Translations under genes and position numbers: made by a program
The notes under the pieces: model-generated
Told to the model about the DNA's origin: nothing
Seen by the model: only the letters and a program-made list of their open reading frames with translations
Database searches by the model: none
Assembly (NCBI GenBank): GCA_031308135.1
Contig: JAHLJT010000631.1
Span: 173,311,282 to 173,375,281 of the forward strand
Length of the DNA stretch: 64,000 nt
DNA from: Acheta domesticus
Lineage: Eukaryota; Arthropoda; Insecta; Orthoptera; Gryllidae
Reading direction: 5' to 3'
Shown: one piece after another, positions 48,101 through 54,600 of the stretch
Layout of the letters: every line of letters begins with the position of its first letter
Numbering within the stretch: position 1 is the stretch's first letter

Positions 48101-50848
48101 TCCCAAAACATACCTTTTTATATTACAGCTAATGTTATGGATGCTTTACCTTCAGATCATCGACCATTATCTTTTTCCTTCTCTCTTTCTTTCACCTATA
48201 ACTAACCTGAATATCCATTTACTCTTCATAAAGTAAATTGGCAATATTTGCAAACTCTCAATTCTAAATTACTTCCCCCGATTTCACGTTTAGAAACAAT
48301 TACACAAATTGATGATTACATTTCTCTCTTAAAATATTATATCTTAGATACTATTGATTTAATCGCTCCATCTCCAGTTAAACATGATACTCGACCTCCT
48401 ATCCCTGTAACAGTGCACAAATTAATTTTACACAAAAGAAAAGTTCGTAATTTTTGGCTTAAACATCGTTCCCCATATCTAAAAACTTATCAAAATTATC
48501 TTACAAAAACTGTACGTACATTATTGTATTTCAATCACATAAATCATATATTCCGTCAAACGAGTTATGCAAACGTAAAGGATACCACTTTATGGAATAT
48601 CACTCGAAAACTTCTAAGAAAACAAACAATAATTCCATCCTTATATGTACAAAATAAATATATACATTCACCCCAGGAAAAATGTGATACATTTGCAGGC
48701 AATTTGGAAAATATTTTTAAACCGCATGAAGCTTTTAATACTGATGATTCATTAATTCAAAGTTCTATTTCAACAGAAATTCCAACTGTTCCTCATCCCA
48801 TTTCTTTCATTTCACCCCTCGAAGTAACTACCTATATAAAAAATTTGCCTCCAAAATTATCGTTTGGGCTAGATTATATTTCTCCATTTATAATCAAACA
48901 ATTTTCATTTTCCCTTATTGTTCGATACACGGCCATATTTAATGCATGCCTTCGTTTAAGATATTTTCCCAAATCATGGAAACATGCCCATATTATTCCA
49001 ATTCTTAAACCTGGAAAGCCACAAAAAAATCCATTAAGTTACAGACCAATTAGTTTACTTCCATCTTTAGGTAAAATTTTTGAACGGTGTATTTTCCAAA
49101 GACTAAATATTGTGGCGTCATACGGATGTATTAAAACACAGACGAGGGTGGGTAGAATAAACAGTTGGTTTATTAATGAAAAAACACAGACCGAAGTCGT
49201 AAAACACCATAACACTGCCTTCTACTAACTAAATAAATACAGCCCACCACAAGAAGCGATATTACAGTGCGGCTACCACACCGCCCAAACAACAAACGTT
49301 TCCCCTCGGTGTGATGCACCGCTCTGCCGAGACAAACCTACATGTCTCATGACTGACGACAAACTAATGCCGGCTTCCCCTCCGCGTGCTAGACGCACAG
49401 CCTCCTACTCACACAGCTCGAACTACAGAAAAGAAGATGGGGGGCGTCCGACACCCGGCTTTTAAAGGCGCCATGGCGTCGCCCGCCACCACCGTTGCCC
49501 GTCCCAGCACCTGAGACGACGCTTCGCTCGCTCGGAAAAACCGGTGCGTCATTTGCGCGTCACCACGCCAGATGTCCAGCCCTTTGTTCAGCTTCCGGTG
49601 AAATTCTACCGTCTGCGCGTTTGAGCGTGCATGACGCTACAATATTTTCTTAAATTCTATAAATGCTATTCCTCACCATCAATTTGGCTTTCGCTCTCTT
49701 CTCTCCACGAATCACCAAATACTCACACTAACTGAAGATATACTTCTTGCTTTTCATAATTTTCAGTACGTCAGCGCAGTTTTCCTTGATGTCGAAAAGG
49801 CTTTCGGTACAGTTTGGCATCCAGGTCTAATTTATAAACTCTCACTTTTAGGAATTCCTCGATATCTCCAAGATTTAATTCGTAATTTTTTAAGTAATCG
49901 CACCTTTTCCATACGTTTAAAACACCACATTTCATCTCCAAAATCAATTCTTGCCGGCGTCCCACAAGGAGCTGTGCTTTCGCCCATCCTCTTTAATTTA
50001 TTTATTTCTGATTTTCCTACAACTAACGACACATCATTAGCATTATTTGCAGACGACTCAGGTTTATACAGTACACACAGAAATCTGGAAACTGCAATTT
50101 CTTTACTCCAAAATCATTTAAATAAGGTAGATTCATGGGCAAAGATATGGCATATAAAATTAAATATATCGAAATGCAATACAAACATTTTTTCCTTACG
50201 TAGATACAATGTACTACCTCCTCTTACATATCAAAACGAGCCAATAAAATGGTTTTTCTCCTGCGGCCACAATCATATTTATACTTACGATGAGAAGGAG
50301 AATCATATACTAATGATGTGAATGTGTCGCCACTTGAAGTCGACGCGCCAACGTCCTCACCATATGTCAATTCTTTAGGTATGTTTAGGTTCAAGAGAAT
50401 TATTTGTATCCATCTTCCTCGAACCACGGTATATGAATATTCTTTAAATAGATATATCGCAAGCAACACCCCACAATATCGTACTAACGTGCCTCAACAA
50501 AAAATTATTTGGCTTATTAACGCAGTAATGTAAATGTTCGCATAAATCATGAAAGTTTTTGGTGATCGATAAAATGCTGAACATACCACTAAATATTACA
50601 GTGTTTATAATGCCTCGTCTAAAAATCTCGGCTCCGCTATGCATGGCCTCGATTTTTAACTTATGTCCTTTGCAGTAATAACACTCATAACATTACTAGG
50701 TAGGTTAATGGCTATTATTTCCCAATCGTTTGTAATTCTTGTTGCAGATACCACAGCCGGACCCTTCGTCGTGCAGGTGAGAACCAACGGCAACACAGTG
50801 GGCCGGGGCTTTCAGCTACAGTACAGGCAGAACCTCTGCGGGGCTTAG
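18325..50848 (+). CDS. Secreted two-CUB-domain protein, nine coding exons (whole gene)
   Basis: Coding exons: 18325-18887, 23829-24089, 25458-25610, 27375-27547, 30125-30233, 32680-32867, 34068-34185, 35850-36002, 50748-50848. The product is about 605 residues: signal peptide (1-24), low-complexity leader, six-Cys clip-like module (289-324), first CUB-like domain (about 330-447) and second CUB-like domain (about 460-603). The layout matches a widespread arthropod family of secreted CUB proteins of unknown function; CUB domains usually bind proteins or carbohydrates outside the cell. No protease, membrane anchor or other catalytic domain is seen. All introns are GT-AG and phases match at all eight junctions. 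Exon 2 contains an unexplained one-base frame break. Exons are mostly far more GC-rich than the introns. The family is certain; a precise function cannot be assigned. Confidence 0.93.
19736..19783. repeat. (TTA)n microsatellite
   Basis: About 16 uninterrupted TTA units in intron 1. Confidence 0.95.
20188..20884 (-). repeat. Unnamed repeat family, 0.7-kb copy
   Basis: On the minus strand it starts AACTAGTGGTGCTAAAAG and ends CTAGAAAGTAAAAATG. It contains the GACGGACAGACA run near 20400-20415 and the GGATCC/TATCAAGGACC-type block. It is about half the length of the 36401 copy. Confidence 0.7.
22833..22971. repeat. Foldback hairpin in intron 1
   Basis: Arms of about 50 bp pair almost completely: GAATATATTTG with CAAATATATTC, and TTAAGCGAGAAA with TTTCTCGCTTAA. 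They enclose a loop of about 35 bp. It could be a MITE or the remnant of a snapback insertion. No clear target duplication was seen. Confidence 0.75.
23159..23190. repeat. TA/GATA microsatellite
   Basis: A short TATATGTA tract runs into five or six GATA units. Confidence 0.85.
23829..24089 (+). CDS. CUB gene exon 2: basic linker, with frame break
   Basis: The acceptor GACTCCGCAG|GACC follows a pyrimidine-rich stretch. In the phase set by exon 1 the protein reads TIHVRRYVRR..., then GPLFLLPPRNATVVEG (Asn225 sequon) and GDDLQAEGTLSLPAWG. The donor AAGT|GTGAGT requires another frame, which reads ATDAAPNAATADLSQ and AAKSKLAK and joins exon 3 as LAKFLSLFTVIRF. The switch must occur at about 24003-24060 in GC-rich sequence that includes CCCC at 24012-24015. 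The downstream frame has a TAG at 23951. Using a weaker acceptor at 23976 (GACCTGCAG|GCGG) would avoid the shift but give an unlikely Arg/Cys-rich peptide. A one-base assembly error or a real indel is more likely. Confidence 0.7.
25144..25207. repeat. (GT)n(AT)n microsatellite
   Basis: A few GT units followed by about 24 AT units, abutting the MITE that starts at 25209. Confidence 0.95.
25209..25392. mobile_element. Foldback MITE copy 1, next to exon 3
   Basis: Imperfect inverted arms: TATACTTAGATTTATT...CTGTTACGGTGTCATCC on the left pair with GGATGGCAACGTAACACCTG...TTTAAATCGAAG on the right. The centre CGGGAGCTTAAACGTCACCA plus TAGTGACG is shared with the copies at 27172, 32404 and 32898. 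It lies 65 bp upstream of the exon 3 acceptor. Confidence 0.75.
25458..25610 (+). CDS. CUB gene exon 3: six-cysteine clip-like module
   Basis: GTGTTGCAG|TCCTGAGCC to GCCTCT|GTGAGT. It encodes LSLFTVIRFANSPC (residues 276-289), then Cys at 289, 299, 305, 316, 323 and 324 in a C-C-C-C-CC pattern, including GTCYHRLECQSLGG and SGTCARGYGVCC. This short cysteine-rich block directly before the first CUB is a hallmark of the arthropod family and resembles clip/knottin-type folds. The exon is 153 bp, phase 1 at both ends, and GC-rich. Confidence 0.93.
26333..26405. repeat. 15-bp tandem repeat
   Basis: Three to four near-identical units of CGAATTCCATTAGAA, the last with small changes. Confidence 0.9.
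26705..26751. repeat. (AT)n microsatellite
   Basis: About 23 uninterrupted AT units in intron 3. Confidence 0.95.
27172..27337. mobile_element. Foldback MITE copy 2, next to exon 4
   Basis: The left arm ATGGATTTATTTAGAGCTGC pairs with GCAGCTCTAATAAATCCAAG on the right. Inner arms are GTGTCATCCAATCGGGAGG and AATTGGATGCACCGTTAC. The centre GAACGTCATCATAGTGAC matches the other copies. It lies 37 bp upstream of the exon 4 acceptor. Confidence 0.75.
27375..27547 (+). CDS. CUB gene exon 4: start of first CUB-like domain
   Basis: CACTTGCAG|TCCAGG to TTCGAG|GTACGC. It gives QASCGGRTAQNCTYFVNAAW, then GACTLTVDKLPGVTQLRLDL, then LTFE. Cys330, Cys338 and Cys362 and the alternating hydrophobic strand QLRLDLLTFE are typical for the first half of a CUB domain. 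NCT forms a glycosylation sequon. Phase is 1 in and 0 out. Confidence 0.93.
27548..30124 (+). other. Intron 4 (2.6 kb), nothing recognised
   Basis: AT-rich with no identified repeat family member. A short (TC)n tract lies at 29765-29780. The 80-codon frame at 29141 is AT-driven and has no domain. Confidence 0.6.
30125..30233 (+). CDS. CUB gene exon 5: first CUB-like domain, middle
   Basis: CTTTGCGCAG|CTAGCC to CAGCACG|GTGAGC. It encodes LARPMDGMCIDEQFVVSGQN then IIPVLCGDNTGQH, with Cys392 and Cys412 forming the likely second CUB disulfide; the C-DEQF and P-LCGDNTGQH blocks are strongly characteristic of the family. Unlike the other exons it is not GC-rich. Phase is 0 in and 1 out. Confidence 0.93.
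30690..30799 (+). repeat. Unnamed repeat family, 3' end fragment
   Basis: AAAATTTGCCGTTTTCCGGC is followed by the terminal hairpin ACTTTCTC...GAGAAAGT and AAAA. It resembles the fragment at 2862-2987. Confidence 0.65.
31185..31590 (+). repeat. SINE-like repeat with embedded (AC)n, copy C
   Basis: It shares with the other copies GGACCGCGCGCGATC, TCCTATCC...CCCTTACTTA, an (AC)n tract (31291-31324), GGAGACCGGTTAGGAGCTT, GGCTGGGGCGGTGTC, the GACGCGGCCGGAATCA block and a CAAC/CAAT tail. The tRNA-like head is absent. Confidence 0.7.
32404..32598. mobile_element. Foldback MITE copy 3, next to exon 6
   Basis: Long, well-matched arms of about 80 bp: TATACTTGGGTTTTTCGTTC with GAACGAAAAACTCAAGTATA, and CTCCAATAGGGAGC with GCTCCCTATTGGAG. 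The centre has GAGTAGTGACATGG, a diverged form of the family core. It ends 81 bp before the exon 6 acceptor. Confidence 0.8.
32680..32867 (+). CDS. CUB gene exon 6: end of CUB 1, start of CUB 2
   Basis: GCCGGGCAG|TGTACG to TACACG|GTGAGT. It encodes VYVDVDAVRGPVQLAALSG then GRYRVKVTQQ (last strand of CUB 1), and PPNCLQYLQGVRGTLRSFNY then NGGSYT, the canonical opening of the second CUB-like domain (Cys460). It is very GC-rich. It is bracketed by MITEs on both sides (81 bp upstream and 30 bp downstream). Phase is 1 in and 0 out. Confidence 0.93.
32868..34067 (+). other. Intron 6 (1.2 kb)
   Basis: Starts with foldback MITE copy 4 (32898-33078). The remainder is AT-rich without recognisable features. 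Confidence 0.7.
32898..33078. mobile_element. Foldback MITE copy 4, directly after exon 6
   Basis: The left arm GTTATACTGC...CCTGACAGGAATCAGCTGTT pairs with AACAGCTGATTCCTGTCAGG...GCAGTATAAC. Inner core: TCATCCAATAGGGAGCTTG and CTCCCGATTGGATGG around CGTCACCATAGTGACGTCAC. The pairing is nearly complete over about 75 bp per arm. It starts 30 bp after the exon 6 donor. Confidence 0.8.
34068..34185 (+). CDS. CUB gene exon 7: second CUB-like domain
   Basis: CTGTTTCAG|AACGAC to GATTCAG|GTAAAG. It encodes NDLNYAICIRKEPGYCSITY then SVRADNGTESDFQL. Cys490 and Cys498 and the LNYAICIR-E-GYCSI block are highly characteristic of the family's second CUB. Asn508-Gly-Thr is a glycosylation sequon. Phase is 0 in and 1 out. 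Confidence 0.93.
34186..35849 (+). other. Intron 7 (1.7 kb), nothing recognised
   Basis: AT-rich, without a family member of the repeats described elsewhere. A short CAATT/CAGTT repeat is at about 35760-35790. Confidence 0.6.
35850..36002 (+). CDS. CUB gene exon 8: second CUB-like domain
   Basis: CGGTCGCAG|ACGGGC to GTCACCG|GTGCGT. It encodes DGQPLVPPGQAG, then FNCPDDYIVIGGLRLCGDRL and NDASQQVDFTQNAPVT. Cys539 and Cys552 are likely paired. CPDDYI-I-G-R-CGDRLND is a strong family block. GC-rich. Phase is 1 at both ends. Confidence 0.93.
36252..36271. repeat. (AG)n microsatellite
   Basis: About nine to ten AG units just inside intron 8. Confidence 0.85.
36401..37999 (+). repeat. Unnamed repeat family, longest copy
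   Basis: Begins CTAGTGGTGCTACAGAATGG and ends CGTATACGGGAAAGTAAAAA. Landmarks in order: GGCGTTTTAGCGCTAC, several AAAATTTGGAGCC blocks, CATATAAAGTACCCC, GGCGCTAGCACTGTTCACAG, a GACGGACAGACA run (37734-37755), TTTTTCGGTATCAAGGACC and ACACCACGTGTTAGGAG. It closes with a hairpin ACTTTCCC-TATAC...GTATACGGGAAAGT. It has no coding capacity. Termini are not inverted repeats of each other. The superfamily is not assigned; a 3' hairpin with unlike ends would fit a Helitron-like element. Confidence 0.75.
38935..39066. repeat. ATCGATGT-rich repeat, copy 1
   Basis: Starts near TAGTGATGTGACATCGATAA and contains several ACATCGAT/ATCGATGT half-sites. It shares its opening, CATCGA-AACGAAACAT, with the longer copy at 59626-60083. 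Confidence 0.6.
39069..39121. repeat. (AT)n microsatellite
   Basis: About 26 uninterrupted AT units directly after the ATCGATGT-type repeat. Confidence 0.95.
39790..40076 (-). repeat. Unnamed repeat family, 5' part only
   Basis: On the minus strand it starts ACTAGTGATGCTACAGAATGG and runs through GGTTTCCTTATAGTAGAACG to GTTTAAGCGCTACTAAAATT. That corresponds to the first 300 bp of the 36401 copy. The 3' part is absent. Confidence 0.7.
40706..41112 (-). pseudogene. Tigger transposase, C-terminal tail (frameshifted)
   Basis: Two abutting minus-strand frames give LPCVGDWECFVSDLGISYEG, then FVNIDEDDVVCSE, and after a frame change QDDASGDDDENLSVAQERSL and FFLSKGEVSDSILQQLN. The acidic DDE-rich stretch and terminal leucine-rich helix fit the C-terminus of pogo/Tigger transposases. 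The frame changes at a perfect 10-bp tandem duplication of TCAATAAGCT (40891-40910), a likely slippage mutation. Confidence 0.65.
41150..43050. other. Unidentified sequence splitting the Tigger remnant
   Basis: No recognisable protein, RNA gene or terminal repeat. It contains short frames on both strands (for example 42612-42851 minus and 42220-42477 minus) without known domains. It sits where the transposase would need continuous coding sequence, so at least part is inserted. Confidence 0.35.
43166..43640 (-). pseudogene. Tigger transposase, catalytic region (broken)
   Basis: The minus strand gives LFYKLIPDKTLAFKDEKYHG, then GANMDGSEKLPLLMVGKSAK and TRCFKN, and in another frame MTSDIFEKWLLKINKIFGKE, then RNILLFINICTAHN and LPMDQDV. 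These correspond to the DDE region of pogo/Tigger transposases. The usual catalytic LLFIDN-H block reads LLFINI, so the second catalytic Asp is lost. The pieces are in different frames. Confidence 0.8.
43935..44117 (-). pseudogene. Tigger transposase, N-terminal DNA-binding region
   Basis: MSKPRTYKSVTFTEKETVIK, then EVEKILKKSEFAKNFEIPPN and SLQTFKKN. This fits the psq/CENP-B-type helix-turn-helix that opens pogo/Tigger transposases (K-EK--II-EVE-G-KKSEIA--F-IP-STL-T--KN). It is interrupted after about 60 codons. Confidence 0.7.
45559..45784 (+). pseudogene. Jockey ORF1 (gag), first part
   Basis: The ATG at 45559 opens MEHLPPLPEAVSSALQTVYN. A TAG at 45691 breaks the frame, which continues as NCDTTGELNGHNLFNQTF to SSQPEQM. 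The truncated LINE inserted at 45785 cuts it, and the same frame resumes at 46371 as QCNPKPAKRQRSD. The join reads through without a shift once the insert and one copy of the duplication are removed. Confidence 0.75.
45785..46360 (+). mobile_element. 5'-truncated Jockey copy inserted in ORF1
   Basis: The insert starts in the reverse-transcriptase thumb (LYPLLKKSSPLQLHTSIHLY), continues as SILSYTSPVWTAASK and NKFLRIITKAPWFIPNSQIH to a stop at 46184, then a 3' UTR with an A-rich end (AATAAATAAATAAAAAAAAG). It is flanked by a perfect 11-bp duplication AGAACAAATGC (45774-45784 and 46360-46370). Truncated 5' end, A-rich 3' end and a target duplication of this length are the standard signature of LINE insertion. 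Confidence 0.88.
46367..47193 (+). pseudogene. Jockey ORF1 (gag), second part with zinc knuckles
   Basis: One frame runs to 46744 and another carries on from about 46700: HTYNDPTKTTISVIIRNVPT, then SDLEILNELLRL and NPWPLIAVTL. HTY-K-VIR--P is the gag region preceding the knuckles. The frame change falls at an A7 run (46692-46698). The knuckles are C-X2-C-X4-H-X4-C (CRNCQTSGHTKKNC), C-X2-C-X3-H-X4-C (CGRCSANHVIPEC) and C-X2-C-X3-H-X6-C (CANCKQAHASSSKKC), as usual for Jockey gag proteins. A stop follows at 47191. Confidence 0.85.
47507..48205 (+). pseudogene. Jockey ORF2, apurinic endonuclease domain
   Basis: FKILSWNADGIKNK at the start, CIQETHLSPTN, SLYRQPN, then AGDFNAKHSTWGSR, DIIDFGL and LPSDHRPLSF are the ordered conserved blocks of the LINE apurinic/apyrimidinic endonuclease, with the metal-binding Glu (QETH), Asp and Asn (GDFNA) and the SDHRP block intact. 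A TAA at 48203-48205 stops the frame; the same frame carries on beyond it. Confidence 0.9.
48206..50253 (+). pseudogene. Jockey ORF2, reverse transcriptase domain (LTR-split)
   Basis: After the in-frame stop the protein continues through KLSFGLDYISPFIIKQF, SWKHAHIIPILKPGKPQKNP and SYRPISLLPSLGKIFERCIF to 49106. The solo LTR then intervenes. It resumes at 49646 as HHQFGFR, FLDVEKAFGTVWHPG, GVPQGAVLSPILFNLF and ALFADDSGLY. The FADD catalytic pair is intact; the second Asp of the usual KAFD-VWH block is Gly. Coding ends at QNEPIKW; the thumb and C-terminal region are missing. Confidence 0.88.
49111..49641 (-). mobile_element. Solo LTR inserted in the Jockey reverse transcriptase
   Basis: Ends are TGTGGCGTCATACGG on the plus strand and TGTAGCGTCATGCAC on the minus strand, giving TG...CA with a short inverted repeat. 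ATAT is duplicated on both sides (49107-49110 and 49642-49645). On the minus strand it has a TATA-like TTTAAAAG (49461-49468), then TTAATAAACC followed by about 60 bp to the end, as expected for promoter, poly(A) signal and U5. The size of 531 bp and lack of coding fit a solo LTR left by recombination. Family (gypsy-like or other) is not determined. Confidence 0.75.
50254..50747. other. Junction sequence between Jockey remnant and last exon
   Basis: Immediately after the Jockey coding break, the minus strand holds an open stretch (about 50385-50250) reading KELTYGEDVGASTSSGDTFT, then SLVYDSPSHRKYKYDCGRRR. It has a protein-like composition but no recognised family. The rest is AT-rich intron ending in TAATTCTTGTTGCAG. 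Confidence 0.35.
50748..50848 (+). CDS. CUB gene exon 9: end of second CUB and stop
   Basis: CTTGTTGCAG|ATACCA. It encodes DTTAGPFVVQVRTNGNTVGR then GFQLQYRQNLCGA and TAG at 50846-50848. Completes the second CUB-like domain: GPFVV-V-TN, GFQL-Y-Q-C with Cys603 near the end is the family's typical C-terminus. The phase fits exon 8 across a 14.7-kb intron. No membrane anchor or GPI signal follows, so the product should be secreted. Confidence 0.93.
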
Positions 50849-51670
50849 AGGAACTTCACTCAGGAAGCCTTCAACAACATTTGGCTTCTGAAATATTTGT
50901 TTATAATGCAGGGTAATTCATTTATAATGCATAAAACAAATTATTCTGCCAAAAAGAGTTAAATATTGTTACGAGAATTATACTTCGCGATAGGCTCTGA
51001 AAACTAAATCTCTAGTCACAAAGGAATGAGAACTAAGATTAAGGCAACATTCAAAACTTTTGCTCTTTAGTTCTTGGAATTTTCAATATTGAAAGAAAAA
51101 ATGTCGATGATTTGTAAATAATTTTGATGAATAGGAAAGGAATTCATCCAAAACTAATATTTACACGGATTACGTTTGTATTGTTAAAATACTGCAAGAA
51201 ATTTTGAACCAAAATAAAATAAAAATAAAAGCGTTTCATACGTTCATTATGCTTAATTATTTACATAATACTTCTCAGAGAAGCAATCTAATTTCACTTA
51301 TAGGTGTGGGTAGGAGATGTATGCAGTGTTTGCTTTGTGCTGTAAGATTCAATCATCAACACAACTGGTGGGAAAGAACTGAAAAATGTAATTCTACGTG
51401 AAGGTGTATCAAGTTGACAAAACAGATACTGCAATTGCCTTTAAGAGATTGCCTTAGATGTAGAAAGAGATATTGATAAAACTTTGTTGACAAATTGTTA
51501 AACTTATGCCACCCTGAAAGCATATAGTTAAATATAGAGTAAATGACTTGAGGAAATTGTCGTATATATTTCTGTACGTATGAACGTTTTGTAAATCTCT
51601 ATAAATGAAACGTATGTTTGTAAAACAGTTTTTTTCATTTATAAAATAAAAAAGAATGTATACATATATT
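50849..51670 (+). other. Probable 3' UTR of the CUB gene
   Basis: AT-rich sequence after the stop. AATAAA hexamers occur at 51213-51218, 51224-51229 and 51645-51650, any of which could direct polyadenylation. The transcript end cannot be fixed from sequence alone. Confidence 0.45.
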
Positions 51671-54600
51671 ATTCTTTAATTCTCACCGCATTAGCGTTTC
51701 AGTTCTTGTTAAGATTTAGTAAACATAACCATCTATAATATAGTAATAATACAATTCTGTCCTATGTTCTGGTATTGTGTACATTTTTTTAGATTCACTT
51801 TTGGTATCCTTGAGTTATCGAAGGGCTAAAATCGGCGAAAATTAGATTTGGAAATAAGTAGGCGGTTCCAGAAAATATCAGCGTGACCAAGATAACGCTC
51901 ATCATTAGGAAAACCTTCTTAGTAGAAGATAGTCTTGTCTTTCATTGTTGTAATGCTAAAAGTTTGCAGCCGACATCTCATTCAGCTTTGTGGAGAGAGA
52001 TACTTGAGCTGGATGTGGTGCGTGAAATATCAAGGTGTTTAGCCCCTTCACCACAATGCACCTGAACTTAGTGCCCAGATTGCAAAGAATGTTATGAAGG
52101 ACTCTCGCAAGTCAGGATAATTGCTCTTGACAAGGCACGTACTAAACGTGCGAAACGTTGAGTCATTAATAAATGTTTTTTAAAGTTTTAATTCCTGAAA
52201 TCAATATTGATTAATCCTATATGGTCAAAATATATATTTATTCGTACCATCAACACCTCCAATTAAGTATATTGCATTTAATATTCAAACACTAAAAAAA
52301 ATAATCAAAAATTGAAATTCAAGTTGTAAATTTCGTATTTTACTAATAGATTGAATTGTTGCCGTATATTCTGTCACATTTCGTAATTATCTTATATTAT
52401 TATCATACACAACTCGGGCGGAAAACTGTTTTGGACCTATTACTTTTTCATTGTTAAGCTCTCCTCTAACCCACAAAGTAGCAAGTCAGGATCTGGAAAT
52501 CAGAGTAAAATTCAATTTACTATTTCAAAATCTGTGCAATTTAATTGCGATTGTGTTCTTATTTGTGCACAATTTTATCATGTTCGCCTACGCTCCAGCA
52601 TAGGGCCTAAAAAACGAAACAAACAGTTCAGGATTTGACGGTTTGAAGTGGAGATCCAATACAAGGTTATTTTCACTTTTAAAATAATTATGTACAAAGT
52701 GCGAGATGTTCACGCGAGTCCAACCAATCTAAAAGTAAAAGAGTTATTTCATGAATACATTCTGTATATTGCAACTTACAGATGAATGGTAGTGGAGTGA
52801 ACCACCACCTTCTACATTTTACTCTAGAAGGTGAGTGAACACGCAAATTACACTAATTAATGTTTCTGGATATAAAAAAGTATTATATCACAAATGGCTA
52901 AAATGAACAATTATTTGCGGAGTGAGATTATTATTACTCAAGCACTATTGCACGAGCAAAATCTTGTGACCAGACCAAAATAGACTATTGAATTTCTGCA
53001 ACCTGCAGGAAGATGGCGTTTGTGGAATATATATTTTAGTGGACGTATGAAGTGTAATAGAATATTATCGATGTCTTCCGGGCTGATGGGCCGTGGTCCA
53101 ATTGGCTTGGAACTGCCAAACGTTTCGCCCACGACTGCGGTGGGCATCTTCAGTGGCGAGGTCTCGGGTGAAGTGTCCGGGACAGCGGCTTACTGGCGAC
53201 TGATAGCATTTTCCAGATGTTCTGCGCATTTATTTGTAAAGGTAAGTGGGAAATTTATCTTAATTGCATCCAGGAGAGAATGTATAAGCATACAAAAGAT
53301 ATGAAATTAATAGAAAAACGTTATGAATCAAGAACATGTAAATATTAATGTTGATACTTAAACTGTGAAAAAATTGGCTGATTTTCGTATGGAAGTGTGC
53401 TTCATTGTATTGATACGACAAAGGGGAAGTTTGCTTAAGTCGGAGCCTGTTTCCTAAGTACGATCTCCAATATTTTTGTAAGTTTATGTATAGTTTCCTT
53501 TGGTTTGTGAAATTGTTGAATCGTTCATTTGTGGAGATATTACTTCGATTCTATAGATGTAAGGTTTTTTTTTCTATCCAGACATGAAATATAACTCGGC
53601 GCATGGATTCTACACTTAATTTAGCACTCGTTATAATTGACGGCGATGCATTTTTTCAAATACGGCTTTACCCTAATTATAACCCCATTCCGCATTACAT
53701 TGTTGAACCCCCTGTATAGATGTTCGCAGTGACATAATCTGGAAAAATTTATTCTATTAAATGTATTATTAATGATTTTTTGTTTATAGAGTGCTAACTT
53801 TGAGTTCTGCGTTTTCCGAAGCTTACAAGGAGAACCACAACTCGGAGTAGAAAGCCATACGCCTTCTACTCTAATTACCACTTCTTTCTATAAAGGGAGC
53901 TTCAGGAATCAGTCGATCAAAGGCATATGACATTTTCAGGACACGGAAAACGCAAGGGAAGAGGAAATGGAAGAATATATGGCATCTGAGTCATGAACTG
54001 CAATCCAAATGCAGAAAGCAGAAACCTTCGCTTGCGATCTACTGAGGAATAGGAATCATCAGAAGACGAGTCGCTAGTCTCGCTCTTGTCTCACTTCAGG
54101 CCAACTTCCCCAACTATAATCTAAACTATACCAAGAGGAAGTTCCTCCTTGTGATGAACAGACTGTTAATGATGTTATCTTTTTGTTTTGTGAAGAGTAA
54201 ACGGATTGCCGGGGAAATTGTGGGTGTAATGTAAATAATGGCAAGACTGGGCCAGTAAAAAATGTTCAGGAACGGAAAAAGAGTAATACGTTTCTTATTT
54301 TTGCAAAGTGTCTTTTCTGCCATGTACGAAATTGTGAAAGTTATTCTGCATTTAAATATTTTTAAATAAATAAGTACTAACAAAAATTTCAAGTTGACTT
54401 CCTAAATTGTCTATTTAGAATTTCTCATATGGGAATGATCCAGGAATTATTAAAGAGAGTCATTCTATTTCCAGATTTATTAAGATGACTCTGTCACAGC
54501 CAACGTTTCGAGACTTCATTCTGTCTTATATCTGGGCTAAGATCAACGGAAATGTAAATATATGAAGTTAAAAGATACAAAACAGAAAAAATATATCACA

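Larger units (their letters stand above)
45370..50253 (+). mobile_element. Jockey-type LINE, nested and disrupted
   Basis: A + strand element with a 5' UTR from about 45370, ORF1 (45559-47193, interrupted), ORF2 (47507-50253, interrupted) and no 3' end. It carries two later insertions, a 5'-truncated relative (45785-46360) and a solo LTR (49111-49641). Without them it is about 3.8 kb of the expected 4.5-5 kb. The zinc-knuckle gag, apurinic endonuclease and FADD-type reverse transcriptase place it in the Jockey clade. It ends abruptly after QNEPIKW at 50253, so the poly(A) end and 3' target duplication are lost. Confidence 0.88.
36003..50747 (+). other. Intron 8 (14.7 kb), transposon nest
   Basis: By far the longest intron. 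It contains the longest copy of the unnamed repeat (36401-37999), an ATCGATGT-type repeat (38935-39066) next to an AT microsatellite, another repeat-family copy (39790-40076), a pogo/Tigger pseudotransposon (40700-44476), and the nested Jockey/LTR cluster (45370-50253). Stretches at 38000-38930, 39122-39780 and 44480-45370 hold nothing recognisable. The last exon follows 0.5 kb after the Jockey remnant. Confidence 0.75.

Noticed and set aside
53020..53304. 94-codon frame as a gene
   Set aside because: It spans one of the hairpin-GAAACGTT repeats, has no domain, and the opposite strand is equally open.
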